13,314 bases of DNA. It comes from Candidatus Margulisiibacteriota bacterium. Lineage in GTDB: Bacteria > Margulisbacteria > Termititenacia > Termititenacales > Termititenacaceae. Positions within the stretch are counted from its first letter, which is position 1, and every line of letters starts with the position of its first letter. Where the stretch lies: positions 1-13,314 of the forward strand of contig JAIRZV010000076.1 of the NCBI GenBank assembly GCA_031267055.1, in the 5' to 3' direction. Position numbers and translations under genes: made by a program. Positions 1 through 6,937 of the stretch are shown here, in pieces. The notes below the pieces were generated by a model. The model had not been told where the DNA came from. It saw only the letters and a list, made by a program, of their open reading frames with translations, and made no database searches.

Positions 1-2676
1 CTGGCGAACAATAGTTTTCGGGTGGCGGTCGATTTGACGGACACGAGTTTTCGGCTTTTGCGCGACGTGCCCAAAGGCCACCTGCCGCGCGCGGAAAAAA
101 TTTTTATCAGTTTCCTGGCCGGCGTGCCGGTTTCCAGCGGCTGTTTTTATGTCAATCAAAAACTGCTGGCGCGCTTGTGCTATCTCTTGGCTAAACTAGA
201 CCGCCGGCAGATCCGCGGTACGGATTTGAATTTTAGCTCGGCCGGGCCTGATCTGCGCGGCGTCTTCCGTGAGAAAAAAGGCCGTTATGAATTTTTATTG
301 CAGATCGGCGAGAAAATCTTGCGCGCGGACAACGCCGAATTGCTTGGCGAAAAAAATCAGGTTTTGCTTTTTGAAAATACTGTTTATCAACTCGATCATT
401 TTATCGCCGCCGCGCTGGCCAAATATTTGACCGGTGGGGCGGTTTATTTAAGCAAAGCTGAGGCGTTGCAATTCAGCGCGGATTGTCTGCCGGTCTTGAC
501 CGAGCGCGGTTTGCCGATCGAGTTGCCGGAATCTTTGCGCGCGCTAAAAAATTCTGTGCTGGCCGGGCCGTCGACGCCGACACTGGAAATCATCAAAGAA
601 GCCGCAGGGATTTTGGAAATTAAATTGTCTTATGATTATGGTTTGCCGGAGCGGCCGGAGTACCGTGCTGATGACGACTCGGATTTTTACGAAATACAAA
701 ACGCCGGCCAGACTTATTATTTGCGCCGCGACAAAAAGAGCGAGGACTGGCTGAATGTTTATTTGAGCGATCTACGTTTCGCGGCCAGGCGGAATCGTTT
801 TTTTATTGAGCATGATTATTTTGTGGATTTTATGACCTATGAATTTCCCAATCTGCGCAAAACAATCGGCTTGAAAGTTCTCGGTGAGCATTTGGAGCAA
901 TTTGTTTACACCGATCAGGCTTTCAGCGTGGATCTGACTTTCACGCAGTCTTCCGGCATTGATTGGTTTGATTTTACGCCGCTTTACAAAATCAAGGACA
1001 ATGTTTTTACGCACGCGCAGATTGAGGAGTTGATCGCGGACAACAAAGAATATGTGCGCCTCAACGATGGCTCGCTGATCAAAGTGCCAAAACAGGAATT
1101 TGCTTATTTGCAAAGTTATCTCGCAGGCCGTAGTAAAAAAACCGCGGCTGGCAAATATCAGGTGCGCAAATACGATCTGTATTATTTGTATTCCGGAGTG
1201 CGCGAGCAAATGAGCGCGCAGGTCGATGCTTCGCTACAGACGTTGCTGGCCGCGCTAGAAAATTTTTCCGGCGTCGCCGCCGCGCCATTGCCGACCGGCG
1301 TGCAAGGTCAGCCGCGCCATTATCAACTGCACGGTTTTAACTGGCTGTATTTTTTGCACGAGCACAGTTTTCATGGCATTTTGGCCGATGATATGGGCTT
1401 GGGTAAGACTTTGCAGGTGCTGTTGCTTTTGGCTAGTCTGAAGCAATCCGGCCGGCTGGAATATCCGGCGCTGATCGTCGCGCCGACTTCCGTAGTTTAC
1501 AACTGGGTGGCCGAGATCAATAAATTTACGCCGGATTTAAAAGTGCTGGTTTTGTCCGGCAGCCGCGACAGGATTTTAAAATTCAAAGAAGCCGCTAATT
1601 ACAACATAGTGATCACTTCTTATGCGCTGCTGCGCAATGACTTGGCGCATTATTCCGGTCAGCAATTTGATTATCTCGTGCTCGACGAAGCGCAGTACAT
1701 CAAAAATCCCAAGACCGGTATTGCCAAAGCGGTCAAATGCCTGCAAACGCGCTGGCGTCTGGCGCTGACCGGCACGCCGATCGAAAATAGTCTTTCCGAA
1801 TTGTGGTCGATTTTTGATTTTCTGATGCCGGGTTTTTTGTCCTCCTTGTCTTTTTTCCGTGCTATGTACAACGACGAGCCGGAGCGCGTCCGCAAAAAAA
1901 TCCATCCTTTCATTTTGCGCCGTGCCAAAACTGAAGTCCTGACCGATCTGCCGCCGAAAAACGAAATTGATTCTTTCTGCGAACTGTTGCCGGAGCAAGA
2001 GGCTTTGTATCTCAAAGTTTTGCAGGCGCAAAAAAGAGAATTGCTGTCCGCACTGCGCGCGACGGATATCAACAAAATGCAGCTCAATATTTTGGCCGGC
2101 CTGCTCAAGCTGCGGCAAGTCTGTTGCCACCCCGCGCTGGTCAAAGACGAGCGGTTGATCGTCGAGTCAGCCAAGTTCAATCAATTCAAAGAATTGACCG
2201 CGGAGATACTGGCGAACGGCAGCAAAGTGATCGTCTTTTCGCAGTTCGTGGAAATGCTCTCGATCATGCGCAAATATCTCGACGACGAAAAAATTAAATA
2301 TGCCTATCTCGACGGCGCGACCAAAGACCGCCAGCGGCTGATCGATGATTTTAACGCTGACGCGAAAACGCCGGTTTTTTTGTGCTCGCTCAAAGCCGGC
2401 GGTGTGGGTATCAATCTGACTTCCGCCAATTACGTGATCATTTACGATCCGTGGTGGAATCCGGCCGTGGAGCAGCAGGCCATGGACCGAGCGCACCGCA
2501 TCGGCCAGACCAAGGAAGTTTTTGTTTACAAACTGATCACCAAAGGCACGGTCGAGGAAAAAATCCTCGCTTTGCAAAAAAAGAAAAAATCCCTCATCGA
2601 CGCGGTCATCACCAGCGACGCCGCCGCGGAGAAAAAGATCACCAGAGAAGAGTTGGAAGAGTTGTTGGCGTATTAG
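1..2676 (+). CDS. SNF2/Rad54-family ATP-dependent helicase (5' end outside window)
   Basis: This is a superfamily 2 SNF2-type DNA translocase, expected to use ATP to remodel protein-DNA complexes in the cytoplasm. The frame is open from base 1, and the first possible start (GTG at 22) has no Shine-Dalgarno site, so the gene probably begins upstream. Counting from that GTG, visible motifs are: motif I DDMGLGKT at 456-463, a DEAQ box at 555-558 (the usual bacterial SNF2 form), LTGTP at 582-586, and motif VI QQAMDRAHRIGQ at 818-829. Residues 1 to about 430 resemble the bacterial SNF2-associated region found before the ATPase core. Related proteins often carry an N-terminal SWIM zinc finger; none is visible here and it could lie off the left edge. 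All core motifs are intact. Family assignment is firm; the physiological role is unknown, and no partner gene is visible. Confidence 0.95.
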   Translation: MANNSFRVAVDLTDTSFRLLRDVPKGHLPRAEKIFISFLAGVPVSSGCFYVNQKLLARLCYLLAKLDRRQIRGTDLNFSSAGPDLRGVFREKKGRYEFLLQIGEKILRADNAELLGEKNQVLLFENTVYQLDHFIAAALAKYLTGGAVYLSKAEALQFSADCLPVLTERGLPIELPESLRALKNSVLAGPSTPTLEIIKEAAGILEIKLSYDYGLPERPEYRADDDSDFYEIQNAGQTYYLRRDKKSEDWLNVYLSDLRFAARRNRFFIEHDYFVDFMTYEFPNLRKTIGLKVLGEHLEQFVYTDQAFSVDLTFTQSSGIDWFDFTPLYKIKDNVFTHAQIEELIADNKEYVRLNDGSLIKVPKQEFAYLQSYLAGRSKKTAAGKYQVRKYDLYYLYSGVREQMSAQVDASLQTLLAALENFSGVAAAPLPTGVQGQPRHYQLHGFNWLYFLHEHSFHGILADDMGLGKTLQVLLLLASLKQSGRLEYPALIVAPTSVVYNWVAEINKFTPDLKVLVLSGSRDRILKFKEAANYNIVITSYALLRNDLAHYSGQQFDYLVLDEAQYIKNPKTGIAKAVKCLQTRWRLALTGTPIENSLSELWSIFDFLMPGFLSSLSFFRAMYNDEPERVRKKIHPFILRRAKTEVLTDLPPKNEIDSFCELLPEQEALYLKVLQAQKRELLSALRATDINKMQLNILAGLLKLRQVCCHPALVKDERLIVESAKFNQFKELTAEILANGSKVIVFSQFVEMLSIMRKYLDDEKIKYAYLDGATKDRQRLIDDFNADAKTPVFLCSLKAGGVGINLTSANYVIIYDPWWNPAVEQQAMDRAHRIGQTKEVFVYKLITKGTVEEKILALQKKKKSLIDAVITSDAAAEKKITREELEELLAY

Positions 2677-2736
2677 AATAATTTCGGCGTTTACCACTTT
2701 AACAGACCAGGCACTAATTTGTAGCGGTTTCTTAAC

Positions 2737-2850
2737 GTTTCGCTGACGCGAAACACCCCACCGCAGCTAACGCTGCTGCCTCCCCTTAATTAAGGGGAGG
2801 CTGGCTGTCGCGTAAGCGGCAGACTGGTGGGGTGTTGAGCGAAGCGAGAC
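2737..2850. repeat. Multi-arm palindromic intergenic element (REP/MITE-like)
   Basis: The stretch folds into several nested stems. An outer 11-bp stem joins 2752-2762 (AACACCCCACC) with 2826-2836 (GGTGGGGTGTT). Inside it are three arms: GCAGC/GCTGC (2763-2767 with 2772-2776), a perfect 22-bp palindrome at 2779-2800 centred on TTAATTAA, and a 7-bp stem closed by GTAA (2805-2811 with 2816-2822). A separate 7-bp hairpin at 2737-2754 overlaps the left side of the outer stem, so the two are alternatives. The element lies 60 nt after the helicase stop and encodes nothing recognisable. Elements of this form are typically dispersed non-autonomous repeats mobilised by REP-associated or other transposases, but only one copy is present here, so the repeat status is inferred. 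Confidence 0.6.
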
Positions 2851-3001
2851 ATGAAGGTTACGCCGGACTGTCTTAAAAAGAATAATATTTGCCAGAATAT
2901 AGTTTATTAATGTTTTGTCATAAATATATATGCTGTATTGTTTCTAAAATTTTGCAACATTGCGGTGTTTATTACGATAAATCATGTGACAAAGGAATTT
3001 T
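2851..3001. other. AT-rich non-coding stretch after the palindromic element
   Basis: This stretch is visibly richer in A and T than the flanking genes and shows no recognisable gene. A weak promoter-like pair, TTGCAA at 2952 and GATAAA at 2976 (18-nt spacer), lies close before the doubtful ORF at 3002. It would leave almost no leader upstream of that ORF's ribosome binding site, so I do not call it as a promoter. Confidence 0.4.
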
Positions 3002-3328
3002 ATGCGAGTGGTTTGGAATAAAACAATTAGTTGTGAAACTGACATCTGGCCATCTGCGGCTAACAAAGCCGTTGCTCTGTCCTTGGTATTAGGTATAGCG
3101 CAAATCGTGCTAGTCTCTAAATTTATTCCTGTAACGGAGCTGACAAAATGGCATAAAACAACTGCTAATATCTTGAGTGTTATCTGGGACTATCGGCGGT
3201 CAATGGCCAGAAACATAATCCTAAAGCAGGACTGGCTGGCAGAACATGATCACACTCACCGACATGAGAGACGCCGCGGTAACAGGCCAAGCGGAAAGAA
3301 TGGACGTCGCCGGAGTGACGCTATTTAA
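3002..3328 (+). CDS. Doubtful hypothetical protein, 108 aa
   Basis: I do not recognise this ORF. In its favour, AAAGGA at 2991-2996 sits at good spacing before the ATG, and the stop lies just 7 nt from the end of the convergent tail-fibre gene. The predicted protein has one hydrophobic stretch at about residues 24-42 (AVALSLVLGIAQIV and following) and a basic, histidine-rich C-terminus (HDHTHRHERRR). Against it, the composition changes abruptly from AT-rich to GC-rich along its length, another reading frame is also open over its 3' half, and no domain is apparent. It could be a small membrane protein, a decayed gene in an accessory segment, or a chance ORF. Confidence 0.25.
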   Translation: MRVVWNKTISCETDIWPSAANKAVALSLVLGIAQIVLVSKFIPVTELTKWHKTTANILSVIWDYRRSMARNIILKQDWLAEHDHTHRHERRRGNRPSGKNGRRRSDAI

Positions 3329-3335
3329 ACTATTT

Positions 3336-4289
3336 TCACTCGCATCTTCGGATATAGATCAGCGCGTAAGACTGCGGCTCGATGTTCAACTTGGCTGCTG
3401 TAGTAGTGTTGTTGCCGGTGCTTTTGTTCGTGAGGTCAATAGGGTGTGTGTGATTGGCACTGATCCCGCCGGAATTTCCCGTAAAGTTGGGGACATCGAT
3501 GCTGTGCACGTGATTGCCGGGGTCTGACGTGGTAAATGGAGCAGTCCAACGCACACCATTAACGTTTTGACAATCATTCCAGGTTGCTTCTGTGCCCCAG
3601 CCGCTAAAGTATTCTGTAACGCCTTGTCCCCCCTTGATTTTCATAGCAACAGTATGAGTGTGTCCGCCATTGCCAGCAGAATTAAACGCGGCATGATCGT
3701 GCTCTATACTGTGCGTATGGCCGACGCTTTGATTTCCTGTCGTAAGCGTGCCGGATAGAGAATGAGTATGCGTCGGCAGATTATTCGCGCCGACAGTCAC
3801 CTCATTGCCGCTGTTGCCGCCGGTGGCATGGGAAGCTGTGGCGCTGCCTTTGATAAAACTGCCCACTAGATTGGGACAGCCATGTCCGGCGTTGCCCGCA
3901 ATGCAGGCGTACCAGCCGGGTATAGTTACATTGTCCGCCCAGTTGTAACCGTCATACATCAGTATGGCGCCGATAGGCAGTTTCACCCCGGCCAAGCCGT
4001 CCGCTAAACCATCTGAGACGGCTTTGCACGACGGGTATTCCGTGGAGCTGCTGCTCAGCGTATCTTTTTTATTTGCCACATTTTCTTTGCTGTTCAATGC
4101 ATCAGAAACCGCTTTAACTGACGGATATTGCGCAGTGCTTGAGCTGTTGCTGCTGCTTATAGCGTCTGTTTTATTGGCAACTTTTTCTTTGGTATTCAGC
4201 GCGGCAGTCATTCCCGCTGCCGAAAGCTGTTCGCCTTTCTTGATGAAATACGGCGTTCCTTCAAATTTGTCAGTGTAATCGTTTGCCAT
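3336..4289 (-). CDS. Orphan phage-type tail fibre / tail collar protein, 317 aa
   Basis: This looks like the distal part of a phage tail fibre, a receptor-binding protein. Residues 30-63 and 64-93 are two diverged copies of a unit with VANK...YPS.KAVSD, the spacer repeat common in phage fibres. Residues 104-149 form a collar-like module (LPIGAILMYDG ... PGWYACIAGN ... PNLVGSFIKG). Residues 170-282 carry six His-x-His pairs (174/176, 191/193, 197/199, 210/212, 260/262, 280/282). The C-terminus EPQSYALIYIRR is a typical fibre ending. The start is well supported by AAGGGGGG six bases before the ATG. There is no signal peptide. It is alone: no other structural phage gene, integrase or lysis gene is visible on either side. 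It may be a prophage remnant, part of a scattered tail-derived particle, or a domesticated adhesin; the sequence does not decide. Confidence 0.85.
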   Translation of the reverse strand: MANDYTDKFEGTPYFIKKGEQLSAAGMTAALNTKEKVANKTDAISSSNSSSTAQYPSVKAVSDALNSKENVANKKDTLSSSSTEYPSCKAVSDGLADGLAGVKLPIGAILMYDGYNWADNVTIPGWYACIAGNAGHGCPNLVGSFIKGSATASHATGGNSGNEVTVGANNLPTHTHSLSGTLTTGNQSVGHTHSIEHDHAAFNSAGNGGHTHTVAMKIKGGQGVTEYFSGWGTEATWNDCQNVNGVRWTAPFTTSDPGNHVHSIDVPNFTGNSGGISANHTHPIDLTNKSTGNNTTTAAKLNIEPQSYALIYIRRCE

Positions 4290-4353
4290 AAAAATCCCCC
4301 CTTGGCTTTATGCCAAAATTCCATTAAAAAATAGAATTTTGACTATTATATTA

Positions 4354-4382
4354 ATGATAAAGGCAGAATAGACTTTTGTCAA
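4354..4382 (-). promoter_or_regulatory. Sigma70-type promoter for the tail-fibre gene
   Basis: On the minus strand TTGACA (4382-4377) is followed after exactly 17 nt by TATCAT (4359-4354), one mismatch from the consensus -10. Transcription would start near 4347 and give a leader of about 58 nt. A 7-bp inverted repeat, AAAATTC at 4315-4321 and GAATTTT at 4334-4340, lies within the expected leader. TTGGC/GCCAA (4302-4306 with 4312-4316) lies next to the ribosome binding site. Both could be operators or RNA hairpins. Confidence 0.65.
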
Positions 4383-4404
4383 TAATCCTGTAAAAGGTGG
4401 ATAA

Positions 4405-4764
4405 ATGACCAGTGAAATAAACAGCGAGATATTAAAAAAACTGATCAGCGAGAAAATGGAATTTTTGCGCAAAAACAGCGGCGAGACCAACGAGGTTGCG
4501 GCGGATAGTTTGGATATTGATCTGAGCGAGTTTTACCGCATTTTAAAAGGCCATCGCTTGCCCCACCTAAAAACTTTGTTGCGGATCAGTAAAAAATATG
4601 GCGTGAGCCTGGACTGGTGGTTCAGCGAGCTGGACGAAACGACGCTGGACAGGACGGCGATTCGCCAGAGAGCCTTTGAATCGCAGATCGCCAGCCGGAT
4701 TAAAAAATTGGATGTTCGGACGCAAAAAGCGGTTCTGGCCATGCTCAAAATTCTAGTTAAGTAA
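4405..4764 (+). CDS. XRE/cI-like helix-turn-helix regulator, 119 aa
   Basis: This is a small cytoplasmic DNA-binding protein of the lambda-repressor-like fold. Residues about 10-72 form the HTH domain: ADSLDIDLSEFYRILKGHRLP at about 33-53 covers the turn and recognition helix, and KYGVSLDWWF (64-73) is the closing helix typical of XRE-family regulators. The remaining 45 residues are helical and charged with no catalytic or ligand-binding domain, so it is likely a simple dimeric repressor. The start is supported by AAAGGTGG at 4393-4400, four bases before the ATG. It is divergent from the tail-fibre gene across a 115-bp spacer and is the obvious candidate regulator of that promoter, by analogy with phage switches. 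It could instead control an unlinked target. No clear terminator follows it. Confidence 0.85.
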   Translation: MTSEINSEILKKLISEKMEFLRKNSGETNEVAADSLDIDLSEFYRILKGHRLPHLKTLLRISKKYGVSLDWWFSELDETTLDRTAIRQRAFESQIASRIKKLDVRTQKAVLAMLKILVK

Positions 4765-4800
4765 AAGCCTGAAATACGCTCCGGCTAGGATTTTCTCAAA

Positions 4801-4824
4801 CTATAGGAAAGTCTGTGTTATAAT
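4801..4824 (+). promoter_or_regulatory. Extended -10 promoter of the aspartate kinase gene
   Basis: TGT followed directly by TATAAT (4819-4824) forms an extended -10 element; the -35 region is poor. The 5' untranslated leader would be about 20 nt. CTATAGG at 4801-4807 lies 11 nt before TATAAT, and the same heptamer at the same spacing precedes the accC promoter at 9309. Confidence 0.7.
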
Positions 4825-4851
4825 TTCTTGCGTTTTCTTAACGGAGCAAGC

Positions 4852-6066
4852 ATGAGTTTAGTCGTCCAAAAATACGGCGGAACTTCCGTCGGCGCTATCG
4901 CCAAAATTCAAAATGTCGCCAAAAAAGTTTTGGCCGCGCGGGCCGCCGGCGATCAGGTGGTGGCGGTGGTCTCGGCGATGGGTCCGACCACCGATGTTTT
5001 GATCGCCAAAATAAAAGAACTGACCGCGGCGGCTGATCCGCGCGAGTATGACGCGCTCGTGTCGATCGGCGAAAATGAATCCGCCGCGCTGCTGGCGCAG
5101 GCGATTATCGCGCAGGGCGGACAGGCGGTTTCTCTGACCGGCTGGCAGGCTGGCATACGCACCGAAGACCAGCACAATAAATGTAAAATTATCAACGTCG
5201 ACGCTCGGAGAATTAAGCAGGAATTGCGCGCCGGAAAAATCGTGGTCATCACCGGCTTTCAGGGTTTGAATTCGCACGGCGATATTACGACTATCGGCCG
5301 CGGCGGTTCGGACACTTCGGCGGTGGTGATCGCCGCCGCACTGGGAGCGGATGTCTGCGAGATATATACCGATGTTGACGGCGTGTACACTACCGACCCG
5401 CGGCTTTTGCCGGAAGCGCGGCTGCTGGAGGCGATTTCCCATGAGGAGATGCTGGAGATGGCCAGCCTCGGCGCCGGTGTGCTGCATCCGCGCGCGGTCG
5501 AGTGCGCCAAAGTAAATAATATGACTATCGCGGTCCGGCATAGTCACAAAACAGGAAAGGGGACATTGATCACTATGGCGGGAGAAAAATTAAATACAGT
5601 TTCGGGAGTGGCCGCTGACGACGATGTGGCCAAGATTGGTTTGTTGCACGTGCCGGATGTGCCGGGTATGGCCGCGGAATTATTCGGCGCGCTGGCCGCA
5701 GCAAAAATCAACGTCGATGTTATCGTGCAGAGCATTCATGAGGAAGCCAAGAAAAACGATATTTCTTTCACGGTGAGCAATGAGGATTATGCCAAAGCCC
5801 TGAAATTGACCGAGGAAAAGTCGCGCGGCTGGGACGGCTGCCGCGTGGCCGGCGACACCGACGTGGCCAAAGTTTCGGTGGTCGGCATCGGCATGGCCAG
5901 TGCCCCAGGCGTGGCGGCGCGCATGTTCGCGGCGCTCGGCCGGGAAAAAATCAATATTCAGATGATCTCCACTTCCGAGATCAAGATTTCCTGCATCATC
6001 ACGAAAAAAGAATTAAAACGCGCGGTCAAATCCATTCACAACGAGTTTGGTCTGGCTAAATGCTGA
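4852..6066 (+). CDS. lysC: Aspartate kinase (aspartokinase), monofunctional, 404 aa
   Basis: The enzyme phosphorylates L-aspartate with ATP, the first step towards lysine (or diaminopimelate), threonine and methionine. I chose ATG 4852 because GGAG lies five bases upstream and the N-terminus then reads MSLVVQKYGGTSVG, the family signature (KYGGTSVG at 7-14). A longer reading from TTG 4828 would start at about the transcription start and is rejected. The kinase core includes SIGENESAALLA and GRGGSDTSA (149-157) with YTDVDGVYTTDPR after it. Two ACT domains follow: about 266-340 (LHVPDVPGMAAELF) and about 347-404 (VVGIGMASAPGVAARMF), the usual site of feedback control by lysine and/or threonine. 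The length matches the 400-410 aa class with two ACT domains. An internal ATG at 5575 could yield a separate regulatory subunit. No other lysine-pathway gene adjoins it. Confidence 0.95.
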   Translation: MSLVVQKYGGTSVGAIAKIQNVAKKVLAARAAGDQVVAVVSAMGPTTDVLIAKIKELTAAADPREYDALVSIGENESAALLAQAIIAQGGQAVSLTGWQAGIRTEDQHNKCKIINVDARRIKQELRAGKIVVITGFQGLNSHGDITTIGRGGSDTSAVVIAAALGADVCEIYTDVDGVYTTDPRLLPEARLLEAISHEEMLEMASLGAGVLHPRAVECAKVNNMTIAVRHSHKTGKGTLITMAGEKLNTVSGVAADDDVAKIGLLHVPDVPGMAAELFGALAAAKINVDVIVQSIHEEAKKNDISFTVSNEDYAKALKLTEEKSRGWDGCRVAGDTDVAKVSVVGIGMASAPGVAARMFAALGREKINIQMISTSEIKISCIITKKELKRAVKSIHNEFGLAKC

Positions 6067-6078
6067 TGTTGTCGCGCG

Positions 6079-6107
6079 TTGACACTCACCCGCCCGCTCT
6101 TTATAAT
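6079..6107 (+). promoter_or_regulatory. Perfect-consensus sigma70 promoter of the infC operon
   Basis: TTGACA (6079-6084), a 17-nt spacer and TATAAT (6102-6107) match the sigma70 consensus at every position. The promoter begins 12 nt after the lysC stop codon. Transcription would start near 6114, leaving a leader of about 25 nt before the infC start. It should give strong, independent expression of the translation genes downstream. Confidence 0.9.
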
Positions 6108-6138
6108 ACTGCTTCTAGCAAAGAAAGAGGTGCGTAAG

Positions 6139-6735
6139 ATTAAGCCAAACGAACTGCTCAATCAGTATATCCACGCGGAAAAAGTCAAATTAATTTTAGA
6201 CGACGGTCAGCAGGTGGTGCTGGCCAAAAGCGAGGCTCTCGCGCAGGCCAAAGAAGCAGGGTTGGATTTATTCTTGGTATCGCCCAATGCGGAGCCGCCG
6301 GTCGCCAAGATTTTGGATTACGGCCAGTACCGTTATAAAAAAGAAAAAAAGCAAAAAGACGCGAATAAAAAAAGCAATAATAAAACCAATGTTTTAAAAG
6401 AATTGAAATTAACGCCGCGCATCGGCCAGCATGATTTTGCGGTGCGCCTGAAACACGGCCGCGAGTTTTTGACCAAAGGCTACAAAGTAAAATTGACCGT
6501 GTTTTTTAAAGGCCGCGAGGGTACGCATCCGGAATTGGGACATGCCTTGATCGCGCAGTATTTGGAGCAGATCGCGGATTTGGGCTGGACGGACAGCCCG
6601 ACGCTGACACCCAGACTGCTTGGCCGTCAGATGTCGATAGTGATCGTGCCCGGGCGCAAAAGAATAATGGAGGTTGCGACGGAAATACAGTCCGCCGTGC
6701 CCGAGACGAAAACAAAGGAGAACGAAAATGCCTAA
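6139..6735 (+). CDS. infC: Translation initiation factor IF-3, predicted AUU start, 198 aa
   Basis: IF-3 binds the 30S subunit, prevents 50S joining and proofreads the start codon. The domains are ordinary: an N-terminal domain (KPNELLNQYI ... KILDYGQYRYKKEKK), a lysine-rich linker, and a C-terminal domain (KELKLTPRIGQHDFAVRLKH ... KGREGTHPELG ... MSIVIVPGRKR). The frame is open from TTG 6079, but that codon is the -35 hexamer, so translation must begin later. GAGGTG at 6127-6132 is followed after six bases by ATT 6139, exactly where IF-3 proteins start. AUU is the known start of infC in enterobacteria and underlies IF-3 autoregulation, since IF-3 itself rejects this codon. The alternative is GTG 6130 inside the Shine-Dalgarno region. 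The last 23 residues form a charged tail. It overlaps rpmI by 8 nt. Confidence 0.9.
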   Translation: MKPNELLNQYIHAEKVKLILDDGQQVVLAKSEALAQAKEAGLDLFLVSPNAEPPVAKILDYGQYRYKKEKKQKDANKKSNNKTNVLKELKLTPRIGQHDFAVRLKHGREFLTKGYKVKLTVFFKGREGTHPELGHALIAQYLEQIADLGWTDSPTLTPRLLGRQMSIVIVPGRKRIMEVATEIQSAVPETKTKENENA

Positions 6736-6925
6736 AATGAAAACCAGAAAATCCGCTGCCAAGCGTTTTAGAGCGACCGGCGGAGGCAAAGTGTTGCGGC
6801 AGCCGGGTAGCAGCGCCCATTTGCGCGAATGTAAAAAGCCGAAAAACAAAAAGAAATTGAGCAAATTACAGCCGGTGCATAAAACCGATTTGCAAAAATT
6901 AAAAGTAATGTTGCCCTATTTATAA
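6728..6925 (+). CDS. rpmI: 50S ribosomal protein L35, 65 aa
   Basis: L35 is a small basic protein of the large ribosomal subunit. The N-terminus MPKMKTRKSAAKRFRATGGGK is the standard family start, and the length of 65 aa is typical. The reading frame extends upstream inside infC, but ATG 6728 is clearly right: AAAGGAG lies seven bases before it. The start overlaps the infC stop in ATGCCTAA, an 8-nt overlap that should couple their translation. Only 12 nt separate it from rplT; infC-rpmI-rplT is the conserved bacterial order. Confidence 0.97.
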   Translation: MPKMKTRKSAAKRFRATGGGKVLRQPGSSAHLRECKKPKNKKKLSKLQPVHKTDLQKLKVMLPYL

Positions 6926-6937
6926 AAGGAGAAAAAA

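Noticed and set aside
2889..3092. Cysteine-rich 67-codon ORF starting at TTG
   Set aside because: It has a rare start codon, no Shine-Dalgarno site, lies in AT-rich DNA, and overlaps a frame with a better start.
3003..3344. ATGCGAGTG near 3002 repeated inverted at the end of the tail-fibre gene, suggesting an invertible segment
   Set aside because: The match is nine bases only, and no recombinase or longer inverted repeat supports inversion of alternative fibre ends.
3246..3527. Plus-strand ORF of 93 codons across the end of the tail-fibre gene
   Set aside because: Its codon pattern is partly coding-like before 3336, but most of it is antisense to the well-supported tail-fibre gene and no ribosome binding site precedes it.
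4828..4851. Longer aspartate kinase reading from TTG 4828
   Set aside because: It starts only 4 nt after the TATAAT promoter element, has no ribosome binding site, and adds residues before the conserved N-terminus. ATG 4852 has GGAG at good spacing.
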